From: an uncultured Oxalobacteraceae bacterium
GTDB taxonomy: Bacteria > Pseudomonadota > Gammaproteobacteria > Burkholderiales > Burkholderiaceae_D
Assembly (NCBI GenBank): GCA_937996605.1
Contig: CALKVB010000521.1
Coordinates: 1 to 7,476 of the forward strand
Direction: 5' to 3'
Length of the DNA: 7,476 nucleotides
Shown piece after piece: positions 1-6,367 of this stretch (position 1 is the stretch's first letter; each line of letters begins with the position of its first letter). The translations under genes were made by a program, and so were the position numbers. The notes under the pieces are model-generated. The model was given only the letters and a program-made list of their open reading frames with translations, was not told where the DNA came from and made no database searches.

Positions 1-305
1 AGTTCTTCCGTATGTTGGCTCAAGTTTAGCGGCTGCGAACGAGCTGGCGACTTACCAACGCCAGCGCGCGAGTAGACCACAACTTTTGCTTGCTTGGTGA
101 TGGCCGGTGCTACTTTGTGCCAAACACTGAGATCGCTCATGAAACCTGATTCGAAGATAACCGTGTAGGCACCATCACCAGCTTCAATCGTATGTAATTG
201 ACCGTCGCTAATGGAAGTCATTTTTTCCGTTCCTTGTGCGCATGATGCTTGGGAACTCAAGCCATTAAGCGCACAGGCAAGAATGAGGGCGAGTAAATAT
301 TTCAT
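1..305 (-). CDS. Alpha/beta-hydrolase, secreted, N-terminal part (truncated by window edge)
   Basis: Translating the minus strand from the ATG at 303-305 gives an open frame of 101 codons that runs off the left edge. The first ~24 residues (MKYLLALILACALNG, then a Ser/Ala/Cys stretch) form a Sec signal peptide with a plausible cleavage site after SCA at about residue 23, so the product is probably periplasmic or secreted. Residues ~45-90 match the start of the alpha/beta-hydrolase fold: strand VIFESG (oxyanion-hole region), FMSDLSVWHKVAPAI, then VVVYSRAGVGKS, as in many esterase/lipase-like members. The nucleophile elbow and the rest of the triad lie outside the window, so substrate and activity cannot be judged. 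An AAGGA ribosome binding site lies about 8 nt before the ATG. A lipobox is not convincing. The fold call is fairly safe; the exact family is unknown. Confidence 0.75.
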   Translation of the reverse strand, partial: MKYLLALILACALNGLSSQASCAQGTEKMTSISDGQLHTIEAGDGAYTVIFESGFMSDLSVWHKVAPAITKQAKVVVYSRAGVGKSPARSQPLNLSQHTEE

Positions 306-325
306 ATAAATCCTTCGTTGCAATT

Positions 326-436
326 TTGACTTTACATTCGAATTTGTGATGAAGCGGACAAGCATGAAAAATTCGAAACTATTTGCTACTTGTGTAGCAT
401 GCTGCAAGTGTAGCATTCGTAATTTTGTAAAGTCAA
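326..436. repeat. 11-bp perfect inverted repeat TTGACTTTACA
   Basis: TTGACTTTACA at 326-336 is repeated exactly in inverted orientation (TGTAAAGTCAA) at 426-436, with 89 nt between the arms. The distal arm contains the candidate -35 box of the hydrolase gene. The proximal arm lies in its untranslated leader, 21 nt before the start codon. Bases beyond the 11 bp do not match. Confidence 0.7.
407..436 (-). promoter_or_regulatory. Candidate sigma70 promoter of the alpha/beta-hydrolase gene
   Basis: On the minus strand, -35 TTGACT (431-436) and -10 TACACT (407-412) are separated by 18 nt, about 100 nt upstream of the hydrolase ATG. The box sequences are seen directly; promoter function is inferred. 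The 9-bp word GTGTAGCAT occurs twice on the plus strand (392-400 and 408-416), so a second, weaker -10-like TACACA lies at 391-396. The -35 box sits inside one arm of an 11-bp inverted repeat (326-336/426-436). Confidence 0.5.
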
Positions 437-486
437 GCATATAAACGCGACTTCGTTTTTACTTCATTGAATTGCTAGTCTTAAAT

Positions 487-506
487 TTGAATTTGATTGA
501 ATTTGA
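487..506. repeat. Tandem 10-bp repeat TTGAATTTGA x2
   Basis: TTGAATTTGA occurs twice without a gap (487-496, 497-506), followed by a degenerate third unit (ATCGAATTGA, 507-516). It is non-coding and A+T-rich, and probably arose by replication slippage. Confidence 0.75.
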
Positions 507-544
507 ATCGAATTGAGATGCGCAGCGTGTGCTTTGGCTTTGTT

Positions 545-580
545 TCCGAGGTTTGAGTCGAATACGATACCAACCTCGGA
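545..580 (-). terminator. Stem-loop downstream of the DUF1428-VOC operon, terminator-like without T-tract
   Basis: TCCGAGGTT (545-553) pairs perfectly with AACCTCGGA (572-580). The helix continues inward past single mismatches: 555 with 570, then 557-560 with 565-568 around an AATA loop. The structure begins 34 nt after the VOC gene stop codon in its reading direction. The strand beyond it (AACAAAGCC) has no run of T, so it is not a standard intrinsic terminator. A Rho-assisted end or an RNA 3'-end-stabilising hairpin is more likely. The pairing is seen; the role is inferred. Confidence 0.45.
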
Positions 581-614
581 GCATGTTGAAGACAGTTTGT
601 AAATGGTGAAAGAC

Positions 615-1085
615 CTAGCCGTGATAGGCAGCTTCAAGTTTAGCGACTTCGATTTTCCCCATTTCCATCATCGCCTTCATGACCCGAGCAGAGCGTTCGA
701 CGTCGTCATCTTGTAACATGCTGACGAGGCTGCGCGGGACGATTTGCCATGACACCCCAAATTTATCTTTGAGCCACGCGCAGCGGCCTGGAGTGCCGCC
801 TTCGGCTAAGCGATCCCAATAGTGATCAACTTCTTCTTGAGTTTCGCAGTCAACAAATAAGGAAATTGCTTCAGTAAATGGAAATTGTGGGCCGGCATTT
901 AAGGCGATGAAGGTTTGGCCTTCTATTTCAAATCGCATGGTGAGCACTTTGCCATTGAGCTCGGGTACGGCATCGCCATAACGTGAGACATCAAGTATTT
1001 TGCCATTCGCAAAAATACTGAGGTAATGATTGACCGCTTCTTCAGCGCTGAAATTAAACCAAAGGCAGGGTGTGATTTTATTCAT
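615..1085 (-). CDS. VOC-superfamily protein, PhnB/3-demethylubiquinone methyltransferase-like domain
   Basis: A 156-residue protein of the glyoxalase/bleomycin-resistance (VOC) fold, in the subgroup named after PhnB or '3-demethylubiquinone-9 3-methyltransferase'. The signature is clear: residues 3-25 (KITPCLWF, then AEEAVNHYLSIF), RFEIEGQTFIALNAG at 51-65, ISLFVDCETQEEVDHYW at 74-90, and WLKDKFGVSWQIVP at 104-117. The C-terminal tail, RVMKAMMEMGKIEVAKLEAAY at 134-154 with a break in the charge pattern, is typical of the subgroup. Despite the family name these proteins have no proven methyltransferase activity, and the substrate is unknown; it is presumably cytosolic and dimeric. The start is supported by AAGGAC 9 nt upstream, which overlaps the stop codon of the preceding DUF1428 gene (gap 11 nt), so the two are translated from one message and probably coupled. 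Confidence 0.85.
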   Translation of the reverse strand: MNKITPCLWFNFSAEEAVNHYLSIFANGKILDVSRYGDAVPELNGKVLTMRFEIEGQTFIALNAGPQFPFTEAISLFVDCETQEEVDHYWDRLAEGGTPGRCAWLKDKFGVSWQIVPRSLVSMLQDDDVERSARVMKAMMEMGKIEVAKLEAAYHG

Positions 1086-1096
1086 ATTGTGAGTCC

Positions 1097-1450
1097 TTAG
1101 AATTCAACTAATTTTTGGAAGCCGCCATAGATCAAACGCTTGCCGTCAAATGGCATGGGAATACTCTCAGGTGAAAAACGCGGATCGGCCATCATTTTCT
1201 CCCACGCTAAGTCTCGCACTTCTTTCGACGGCCATGTCATCCATGAGAACACTACGGTTTCCTCATCTTTTAACATGACAGCTTGTGGAAACGAGGTGAG
1301 CTTCCCTGGCTGGACATCATCGGCCCAACACTCAACGATATTGAGAACACCAAATTCTTTGAATAGGGCTGCAGTTTTGCGAGAGTACTCGGCGTAGACT
1401 TCTTTGTCTTTGGTGGCGACTGGAATAATAAAACCGTCAACATAGTTCAT
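1097..1450 (-). CDS. DUF1428 family protein (YbaA-like)
   Basis: A 117-residue protein matching the DUF1428 family, to which E. coli YbaA belongs. Recognisable parts are the N-terminus MNYVDGFIIPV, EYSRKTAALFKEFGVLNIVECWADDV at about 21-46 (broken by family-typical G and E residues), GKLTSFPQAV at 49-58, the block VVFSWMTWPSK at 66-76, MMADPRF at 86-92, and the ending PFDGKRLIYGGF at 100-111. Family members are small proteins with a dimeric alpha-beta-barrel fold and no assigned reaction. The frame stays open to an upstream ATG at 1510. I chose the ATG at 1448-1450 because it gives the family N-terminus, has GGAAG 9 nt upstream, and lies downstream of the candidate promoter at 1511-1539, whose transcript would start after 1510. 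First gene of a two-gene operon with the VOC protein. Confidence 0.87.
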   Translation of the reverse strand: MNYVDGFIIPVATKDKEVYAEYSRKTAALFKEFGVLNIVECWADDVQPGKLTSFPQAVMLKDEETVVFSWMTWPSKEVRDLAWEKMMADPRFSPESIPMPFDGKRLIYGGFQKLVEF

Positions 1451-1510
1451 GATATTTGACTTCCTTGTATAAAACGGTAAATTGCAGATTGGTAACAAAG
1501 TTGCCACCAC

Positions 1511-1539
1511 AGTGTAAGGAGAGGATGTTATTCAAGCAA
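1511..1539 (-). promoter_or_regulatory. Candidate sigma70 promoter of the DUF1428-VOC operon
   Basis: Minus strand: -35 TTGCTT (1534-1539), 17-nt spacer, -10 TACACT (1511-1516). The predicted transcript would start near 1504, giving a leader of about 55 nt. The -10 hexamer is identical to that proposed for the hydrolase gene. Sequence match only; no activity evidence. Confidence 0.5.
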
Positions 1540-1836
1540 GGCAAATTTAAATCATGCATCGAGTTGGCAAATAAAAACTCGTTTTGTGTGGTGAATTCAT
1601 AGCAAAATATGCCTGAACTCGCGGGAATTGCCCTGAAAAATGTGTCAAAATAGCGCTTTTGCGAAATTCTGCCTGTTCAACAAGATTCTCCATTCCCAGC
1701 GTGTAAGCGCATTCTGTCTTTACCCTAGATAGATTCACAAGGAAAATCAATTCCTTCTCGACGAGATCTTGTTTTGCCGTTTATTGGCGCACCTTGTATG
1801 TTCGAACAGAATCGAGATTGAAGTAAAGTTTAAAAC

Positions 1837-1872
1837 TGAGCTTGAAGCTGAGTATGAAACTGAACTCAAGTT
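1837..1872. repeat. Imperfect 12-nt tandem repeats
   Basis: Three consecutive units, TGAGCTTGAAGC (1837-1848), TGAGTATGAAAC (1849-1860) and TGAACTCAAGTT (1861-1872), share a TGA-anchored 12-nt period; a weaker unit precedes them (1825-1836). They are non-coding and lie in the possible tyrB leader. Confidence 0.5.
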
Positions 1873-2019
1873 CCTCTTCGTCGATATTTAGGTTCCTAGC
1901 ATTTTTCGCCTGATGCACTTGGCTTCAGCTTTTTCGTTGTGAATGTCAACGAAGTTCCTCGTGCAGCGTTAAGTTTGGTTTGTACTTGTTTATGATTTTT
2001 CTCACTCTGGAGTTTTAAC

Positions 2020-3213
2020 ATGTTTCAGCACGTCGAAGCCTACGCAGGCGATCCTATCCTCTCCTTGAATGAAGCGTTCGGTAAAGATACCCGCCCAAAC
2101 AAGATCAATTTGTCGATTGGGATTTACTTTGACGATAACGGCAAGATTCCAATGTTGCCATCGGTACGTGCTGCTGAATTGAAAGTAGTTGAAGCGGCTG
2201 GTGCGCGTCCTTACTTGCCAATGGAAGGTGCCGCGAATTTCCGTACTGCAGTTCAACACCTCTTGTTTGGTGCGGAACATGCTGCAGTAAAAGCAGGCCG
2301 TGTTGTGACGTTGCAGACTGTGGGTTCAAGCGGTGGTTTGAAAGTAGGCGCAGATTTCATCAAGCGTTACTTCCCGAATACCACGATGTTGATCAGCGAC
2401 CCAACTTGGGATAATCATCGTGCAGTATTTGAAGGTTCTGGTTTGGTTGTCAAAACCTATCCTTACTACAATGCGGCGACTGGTGGCTTGCGTTTCGAAG
2501 AAATGTTGGCGAGCTTGAAGCAGGCTGAAGAGAAGAGTGTGGTTCTGTTGCATGCTTGCTGCCATAACCCAACTGGTGTGGATCTGACCAAAGAACAGTG
2601 GCAACAATTGGTGCCAGTGTTGAAAGAGCGCAATTTGATTCCTTTCCTCGATCTGGCATACCAAGGCTATGGCGACGGTATCGAAGAAGATGCTTACGCA
2701 ATTCGTTTGATCGCTGAGTCTGGCTTGAGCGCATTTGTCGCCAACTCCTTCTCTAAGAGCATGAGTTTGTACGGTGAGCGTTGTGGCGCGTTGAGCGTGG
2801 TCTGTCCAGATGCTGCGCAAGCAGTGAACGTATTAGGCCAATTAAAAGCAAGTATTCGCCGTAACTATTCAAACCCACCAATGCATGGTGGTCAAATCGT
2901 CGCTACGGTATTGACTGACGCTGCATTGCGTCCGATGTGGGAAGCAGAAGTGGTCGCTATGCGCGATCGTATTCAAGCAATGCGTCGTTCCTTGCACGAT
3001 GTGTTAACCGCTAAAGTACCAGGTCGTGATTTCAGTTATTTCCTCACACAACGCGGCATGTTCTCCTATACAGGTTTGACCGCAGAACAATGTGATCGCT
3101 TGAAAGAAGAATTTGGCGTGTACTTGGTTCGCTCGGGTCGTATGTGCGTCGCTGGTTTAAACACGCGTAATGTTGAGGCGACAGCAAACGCGATTGCGGC
3201 AGTGTTGGCGTAA
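2020..3213 (+). CDS. tyrB: Aromatic-amino-acid aminotransferase (class I PLP enzyme)
   Basis: A 397-residue cytosolic PLP enzyme, the same length as E. coli TyrB and closely similar throughout. It transfers amino groups between Tyr/Phe (and usually Asp, Leu) and 2-oxoglutarate, the last step of Tyr/Phe synthesis and the first of their breakdown. Landmarks: MFQHVEAYAGDPIL at the N-terminus, VNLSIG-like INLSIGIY at 29-36, YLPMEG at 65-70, SDPTWDNH at 126-133, HNPTG at 182-186 (Asn183 contacts PLP), FLDLAYQGYG at 209-218 (Asp211 to the pyridine nitrogen, Tyr214 to the PLP oxygen), NSFSKSMSLYGER at 242-254 with Lys246 as the Schiff-base lysine, NYSNPP at 282-287, and GRMCVAGLN at 373-381 with Arg374 binding the substrate carboxylate. 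The VAGLN ending resembles TyrB more than AspC. GGAG lies 7 nt before the ATG. It is transcribed alone and ends in a strong terminator. Aspartate aminotransferase activity is also likely. Confidence 0.95.
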   Translation: MFQHVEAYAGDPILSLNEAFGKDTRPNKINLSIGIYFDDNGKIPMLPSVRAAELKVVEAAGARPYLPMEGAANFRTAVQHLLFGAEHAAVKAGRVVTLQTVGSSGGLKVGADFIKRYFPNTTMLISDPTWDNHRAVFEGSGLVVKTYPYYNAATGGLRFEEMLASLKQAEEKSVVLLHACCHNPTGVDLTKEQWQQLVPVLKERNLIPFLDLAYQGYGDGIEEDAYAIRLIAESGLSAFVANSFSKSMSLYGERCGALSVVCPDAAQAVNVLGQLKASIRRNYSNPPMHGGQIVATVLTDAALRPMWEAEVVAMRDRIQAMRRSLHDVLTAKVPGRDFSYFLTQRGMFSYTGLTAEQCDRLKEEFGVYLVRSGRMCVAGLNTRNVEATANAIAAVLA

Positions 3214-3241
3214 GCACATAACCAAGCTTTGCGTCTTAACT

Positions 3242-3274
3242 AAAAAAACCACTCTGTTTGGAGTGGTTTTTTTT
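3242..3274. terminator. Bidirectional intrinsic terminator between tyrB and murI
   Basis: CCACTC (3249-3254) pairs with GAGTGG (3261-3266) around a 6-nt loop. Seven A residues (3242-3248) flank it on the left and eight T residues (3267-3274) on the right, extending the helix to about 13 bp. Read rightward it ends in a T-run after tyrB; read leftward it also ends in a T-run, 11 nt after the murI stop, so it can terminate both converging transcripts. Confidence 0.9.
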
Positions 3275-3284
3275 GATCAAAAAT

Positions 3285-4169
3285 TTACTCCGGAAGTGAT
3301 AAATTACGGACGATTTCTTCGCAATTGTCTTCGTTGATAAACCCTAAGGCTAACTTGAGAGTGCTCGACCGTCCAGTTGTCCAAGATTGTAGAGGGTGTG
3401 TTTGTTTGTGTTCACGCAGATTGAGCAGTGATTTTTGCTCTAATAGCGAGCGTAATCGACGAGCTACTGCTTTGCCTGTATCAATGATATGAATTGTCTG
3501 TGCCTTGCTAGTTGGATTCTCAGCAAGCACTTGACGAATTTGTGTTTCGATAAAAGGATAGTGGGTGCATCCCAAAACAAGGGTATCAACTTCTTGTGTT
3601 AAAAGTGGATTAACGTAAAGGCGTAATAGATTGAAAATCGCAGGTGAGTTTAAATCGCCTTGTTCAATTTGATCTACCAGCCCAACGCAAGCTTGAGGAA
3701 TAAAGGTCGTTTGCGTTTCATTTGCTAATTGAGCACTTAGCTTTTGAAATTTCTGACTCTGCAACGTACTACGAGTAGCCAAAACGCCGACTACCTTACT
3801 TTCGCTGCGCGCTGCTGCTGGTTTAAGACCAGGCTCCATACCGATGATAATTAATTGCGGGTAGCGTTCACGCAATTCGGCTACAGCCGCGGCAGTGGCC
3901 GTGTTACACGCAATCACCAAAGCCTTGATCCCTTTGCTGAGAAAAAACTCAGTTATTTTAATGCTTCGAGAAATCAACTCTTCATTGGAGCGCTCGCCAT
4001 ACGGTGCATAGGCTGAGTCGGCAATATAAAGAAATTCTTCGTTGGGTAATTCTTGGCGTAGATGTTGCACGACGGATAAACCGCCTATGCCAGAATCAAA
4101 CACGCCAACAGGCGCTTGGCTGTTGGCGTGTGTGATTGATACTTTGGGTTCGTACTGGGCCGAAATCAT
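3285..4169 (-). CDS. murI: Glutamate racemase
   Basis: A 294-residue cytosolic, cofactor-independent racemase that converts L-glutamate to D-glutamate for peptidoglycan (substrate of MurD). Motifs of the Asp/Glu racemase family: GVFDSGIGGLSV at 22-33 (Asp25, Ser26), YIADSAYAPYGER at 48-60, ACNTATA at 87-93 (catalytic Cys88), GLVDQIEQG at 163-171 (acidic Glu169), and LGCTHYPF at 199-206 (catalytic Cys201 with His203). The frame is open upstream to 4265, but that would overlap fumA. The ATG at 4167-4169 leaves a 10-nt gap after the fumA stop and is the only ATG before the DSG motif, giving a slightly long N-terminus (24 residues before Asp25). There is no good Shine-Dalgarno, so expression probably depends on coupling to fumA. 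Last gene of the operon, followed by the shared terminator. A strong hairpin lies within codons 13-24. Confidence 0.95.
   Translation of the reverse strand: MISAQYEPKVSITHANSQAPVGVFDSGIGGLSVVQHLRQELPNEEFLYIADSAYAPYGERSNEELISRSIKITEFFLSKGIKALVIACNTATAAAVAELRERYPQLIIIGMEPGLKPAAARSESKVVGVLATRSTLQSQKFQKLSAQLANETQTTFIPQACVGLVDQIEQGDLNSPAIFNLLRLYVNPLLTQEVDTLVLGCTHYPFIETQIRQVLAENPTSKAQTIHIIDTGKAVARRLRSLLEQKSLLNLREHKQTHPLQSWTTGRSSTLKLALGFINEDNCEEIVRNLSLPE
4100..4131 (-). repeat. 12-bp perfect hairpin inside the 5' end of murI
   Basis: ACACGCCAACAG (4100-4111) and CTGTTGGCGTGT (4120-4131) are exact reverse complements separated by 8 nt. In the murI message the hairpin spans about +39 to +70 from the start codon and encodes residues of the variable N-terminal extension through VGV. 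It is G+C-rich compared with its surroundings and is followed in the message by TTTGATT. Confidence 0.8.
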
Positions 4170-4179
4170 GGAGCTATTC

Positions 4180-5697
4180 TCAAGCAACTGGAATGATCCC
4201 AATCTTCGCTTGCCATTCTTTTGGTCCTGTATTGTGTACAGAAGTACCGTTGGCATCAACCGCAACTGTCACTGGCATATCGACGACGTCAAATTCGTAG
4301 ATTGCTTCCATGCCGAGATCTGCAAAGCCAACAACTTTGGCTTGCTTAATCGCTTTCGAGACTAAGTAGGCCGCACCACCGACTGCCATCAAGTATGCAG
4401 ACTTATGCTTCTTGATCGATTCGATAGCAACAGGGCCGCGTTCTGCTTTACCGATCATAGATATCAGGCCTGTTTTTTCGAGCATCATGTCGGTGAATTT
4501 GTCCATGCGAGTTGCGGTGGTTGGGCCAGCTGGACCAACTGCTTCTTCGCGTACAGGATCAACAGGGCCCACGTAGTAAATGACACGATTGGTGAAATCG
4601 ACAGGCAGAGTTTCGCCTTTTGCCAACATGTCTTGAATGCGTTTGTGTGCAGCATCACGACCCGTAAGCATCTTGCCATTCAAGAGTAAAGTTTGGCCTG
4701 GTTTCCAAGAGGCGACTTCTTCTTTGGTCAGCGTATTCAGGTCAATACGTTTGGACTTTTCTGTATCGGCAACCCAATGTACGTCTGGCCAGTTGGAAAG
4801 TGATGGTGGTTCCATGTAAGCAGGACCAGAGCCATCAAGCACGAAGTGACCATGGCGGGTCGCAGCACAGTTTGGAATCATTGCCACTGGTTTAGAGGCT
4901 GCATGGGTTGGATACATGTTGATCTTGACGTCGAGCACGGTGGTCAAGCCACCGAGGCCTTGTGCGCCAATACCGAGAGCATTGATCTTGTCGCACAATT
5001 CAATACGTAGTTCTTCAGTTTTATTACGTGGGCCGCGCAATTTTAATTCATGCATGTCGATGTCTTCCATTAAAGATTCTTTCGCCATCAACATTGCTTT
5101 TTCCGCCGTACCGCCGATACCGATGCCGAGCATGCCAGGAGGGCACCAACCAGCGCCCATGGTTGGTACGGTTTTCATGACCCAATCTACTAATGAGTCA
5201 GACGGGTTCAACATCACGAACTTAGTTTTGTTCTCGGAGCCGCCACCTTTAGCTGCTAATTGAACGTCAACTGTGTTACCTGGAACCAGTTCCATGTGCA
5301 CCACGGCTGGCGTATTGTCTTTGGTATTTTTACGGTCAAATTGTGGGTCGGCCACAATCGAAGCGCGCAATACGTTTTCGGAGTAAGCGTAGCCGCGACG
5401 CACACCTTCGTTAACGGCGTCGATAATTGAGCCAGTAAACCCCTCGAAACGCACACCCATACCCACCTTCAAAAACACGTTGACGATGCCAGTGTCTTGG
5501 CAAATTGGACGCTTACCTTCAGCGCACATGCGTGAGTTTGTCAAAATTTGCGCAATCGCATCTTTTGCCGCTGGGCTTTGCTCGATTTCATAAGCACGCG
5601 CTAAATGGGAAATGTAATCGGCCGGGTGATAGTAGCTGATGTACTGCAAGGCAGCGGCGACTGATTCGATTAGATCATCTTGCTTGATAACGGTCAT
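4180..5697 (-). CDS. fumA: Fumarate hydratase, class I (iron-sulfur)
   Basis: A 505-residue single-chain class I fumarase, which interconverts fumarate and L-malate in the TCA cycle using an oxygen-sensitive [4Fe-4S] cluster. The N-terminal (TtdA-like, ~10-285) and C-terminal (TtdB-like, ~330-500) domains are fused as in FumA/FumB. Cluster ligands fit Cys66 (ICQDTG), Cys185 (GWCPPG) and Cys277 (PNCAATRHGH); their 119- and 92-residue spacing closely follows that known for E. coli FumA. Other marks are AKGGGSENKTKF at 149-160, GIGIGGTAEKAM at 191-202, GPVDPVREEAVGPAGPTTATRMDKF at 377-401 (the conserved anion-binding region, mid-domain) and KSAYLMAVGGAAYL at 432-445. The start at 5695-5697 matches the usual N-terminus; only a weak AAGAAAG precedes it, 30 nt after the stop of the YqhA-like gene. 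Middle gene of the operon. The closest alternative, L(+)-tartrate dehydratase, is normally split in two subunits and is less likely. Confidence 0.95.
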   Translation of the reverse strand: MTVIKQDDLIESVAAALQYISYYHPADYISHLARAYEIEQSPAAKDAIAQILTNSRMCAEGKRPICQDTGIVNVFLKVGMGVRFEGFTGSIIDAVNEGVRRGYAYSENVLRASIVADPQFDRKNTKDNTPAVVHMELVPGNTVDVQLAAKGGGSENKTKFVMLNPSDSLVDWVMKTVPTMGAGWCPPGMLGIGIGGTAEKAMLMAKESLMEDIDMHELKLRGPRNKTEELRIELCDKINALGIGAQGLGGLTTVLDVKINMYPTHAASKPVAMIPNCAATRHGHFVLDGSGPAYMEPPSLSNWPDVHWVADTEKSKRIDLNTLTKEEVASWKPGQTLLLNGKMLTGRDAAHKRIQDMLAKGETLPVDFTNRVIYYVGPVDPVREEAVGPAGPTTATRMDKFTDMMLEKTGLISMIGKAERGPVAIESIKKHKSAYLMAVGGAAYLVSKAIKQAKVVGFADLGMEAIYEFDVVDMPVTVAVDANGTSVHNTGPKEWQAKIGIIPVA

Positions 5698-5727
5698 GAT
5701 GAGGCTTTCTTGAAAAAGAAGTAAGAA

Positions 5728-6336
5728 TTAATGTTTGTGTGAATTTTGCTGTGCTTTGGTCATCAACTGGTCGCAGTAGGCGATTGCCAGCGCAGATAAT
5801 AAAAATACGACGTGTATGACGGTCTGCGCGATTAGTTCTTTTTCTCCATATGCTTTGGCGTTGATGAATGTTTTTAACAAGTGAATTGAAGAGATACCAA
5901 TGATCGCCATCGCCAGTTTAACTTTGAGGACGGTTGCGTTTACGTGGGATAACCATTCAGGTTGATCTGGATGATTTTCCAGGCCGAGGCGGGAAACGAA
6001 GGTTTCATAGCCGCCGACAATAACCATGACCAAGAGGTTGGAAATCATCACAACGTCAATCAGGCCCAATACCACTAGCATAATGGTGGTCTCGTTTAAA
6101 GAGGTGACTCCCTCGGCCGCAACTCCAGTAACTGACACAGCTTTGAGTAAATGTTCGAGTGCATGTTGATTTCCCATCGCCGCACTGATCAAGCCAACCA
6201 ACTCAACCCAAAAGTGATAAACGTAGACACACTGAGCGAGAATCAAACCGAGGTAGAGAGGAAGTTGAATCCAACGACTGGCAAAAATCAAAGTGGACAA
6301 CGGTGAGAGCGGGCGTGGCGTTTTTGTTTCCGACAT
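5728..6336 (-). CDS. YqhA-like inner-membrane protein (UPF0114/TIGR00645 family)
   Basis: A 202-residue integral membrane protein of the UPF0114 family, which includes E. coli YqhA. Function is unknown. Four hydrophobic segments are visible at about 24-50 (preceded by IFASRWIQLPLYLGL, the family's N-terminal mark), 84-108 (MLVVLGLIDVVMISNLLVMV), 137-157 and 168-187. GGYETFVSRL at 108-117 and WLSHVNATVLKVKLAMAIIG at 128-147 are characteristic; the latter is followed by ISSIHLLKTFI. The 50-80 stretch (SAAMGNQHALEHLLKAV and on) forms an external loop or amphipathic helix. The C-terminus is His/Gln-rich. The ATG at 6334-6336 has AAGAGG about 10-11 nt upstream. First gene of the operon with fumA and murI. 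Nothing in the sequence explains the link to fumarase; a role in ion handling or membrane stress would be speculation. Confidence 0.88.
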   Translation of the reverse strand: MSETKTPRPLSPLSTLIFASRWIQLPLYLGLILAQCVYVYHFWVELVGLISAAMGNQHALEHLLKAVSVTGVAAEGVTSLNETTIMLVVLGLIDVVMISNLLVMVIVGGYETFVSRLGLENHPDQPEWLSHVNATVLKVKLAMAIIGISSIHLLKTFINAKAYGEKELIAQTVIHVVFLLSALAIAYCDQLMTKAQQNSHKH

Positions 6337-6367
6337 GGGTGATTAACCTCTTAATTGATTTCGATTA

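Larger units (their letters stand above)
306..614. other. Intergenic region between hydrolase gene and VOC-family gene
   Basis: No credible coding frame is visible on either strand of this A+T-rich stretch. It holds the hydrolase ribosome binding site and promoter, the inverted repeat TTGACTTTACA (326-336 and, inverted, 426-436), a perfect tandem 10-bp repeat at 487-506, and the stem-loop at 545-580 that follows the small operon. Confidence 0.7.
1451..2019. other. 569-nt intergenic region between the divergent DUF1428 operon and tyrB
   Basis: No credible gene is visible. The left part holds the DUF1428 promoter. Toward tyrB there are: a perfect 10-bp palindrome TGTTCGAACA (1799-1808), imperfect 12-nt repeats (1837-1872), a 7-bp dyad TTCGTTG/CAACGAA (1933-1939/1947-1953), and the tyrB Shine-Dalgarno GGAG (2009-2012). 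Two weak plus-strand promoter candidates exist: TTGGCG-N17-CAGAAT (1784-1812), whose spacer and -10 overlap the palindrome, and TTAAGT-N16-TATGAT (1969-1996). I cannot choose between them. No TyrR-type box (TGTAAA-N6-TTTACA) is present. Confidence 0.6.

Noticed and set aside
1451..1510. Upstream ATG at 1510 for the DUF1428 gene
   Set aside because: The extra 20 residues are not part of the family, and the predicted transcript starts downstream of that codon.
1547..1750. Minus-strand open frame of 67 codons between the DUF1428 gene and tyrB
   Set aside because: It starts at TTG with AAGGAA directly abutting it (no spacing), shows no recognisable family or domain pattern, and lies in A+T-rich intergenic DNA. 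Probably chance.
2002..2820. Several long open frames antisense to tyrB
   Set aside because: They are reading-frame shadows of a clearly coding gene: no family resemblance and no ribosome binding sites.
4170..4265. Upstream extension of the murI frame to 4265
   Set aside because: It would overlap the end of fumA by 86 nt and add 32 residues unlike any glutamate racemase N-terminus.
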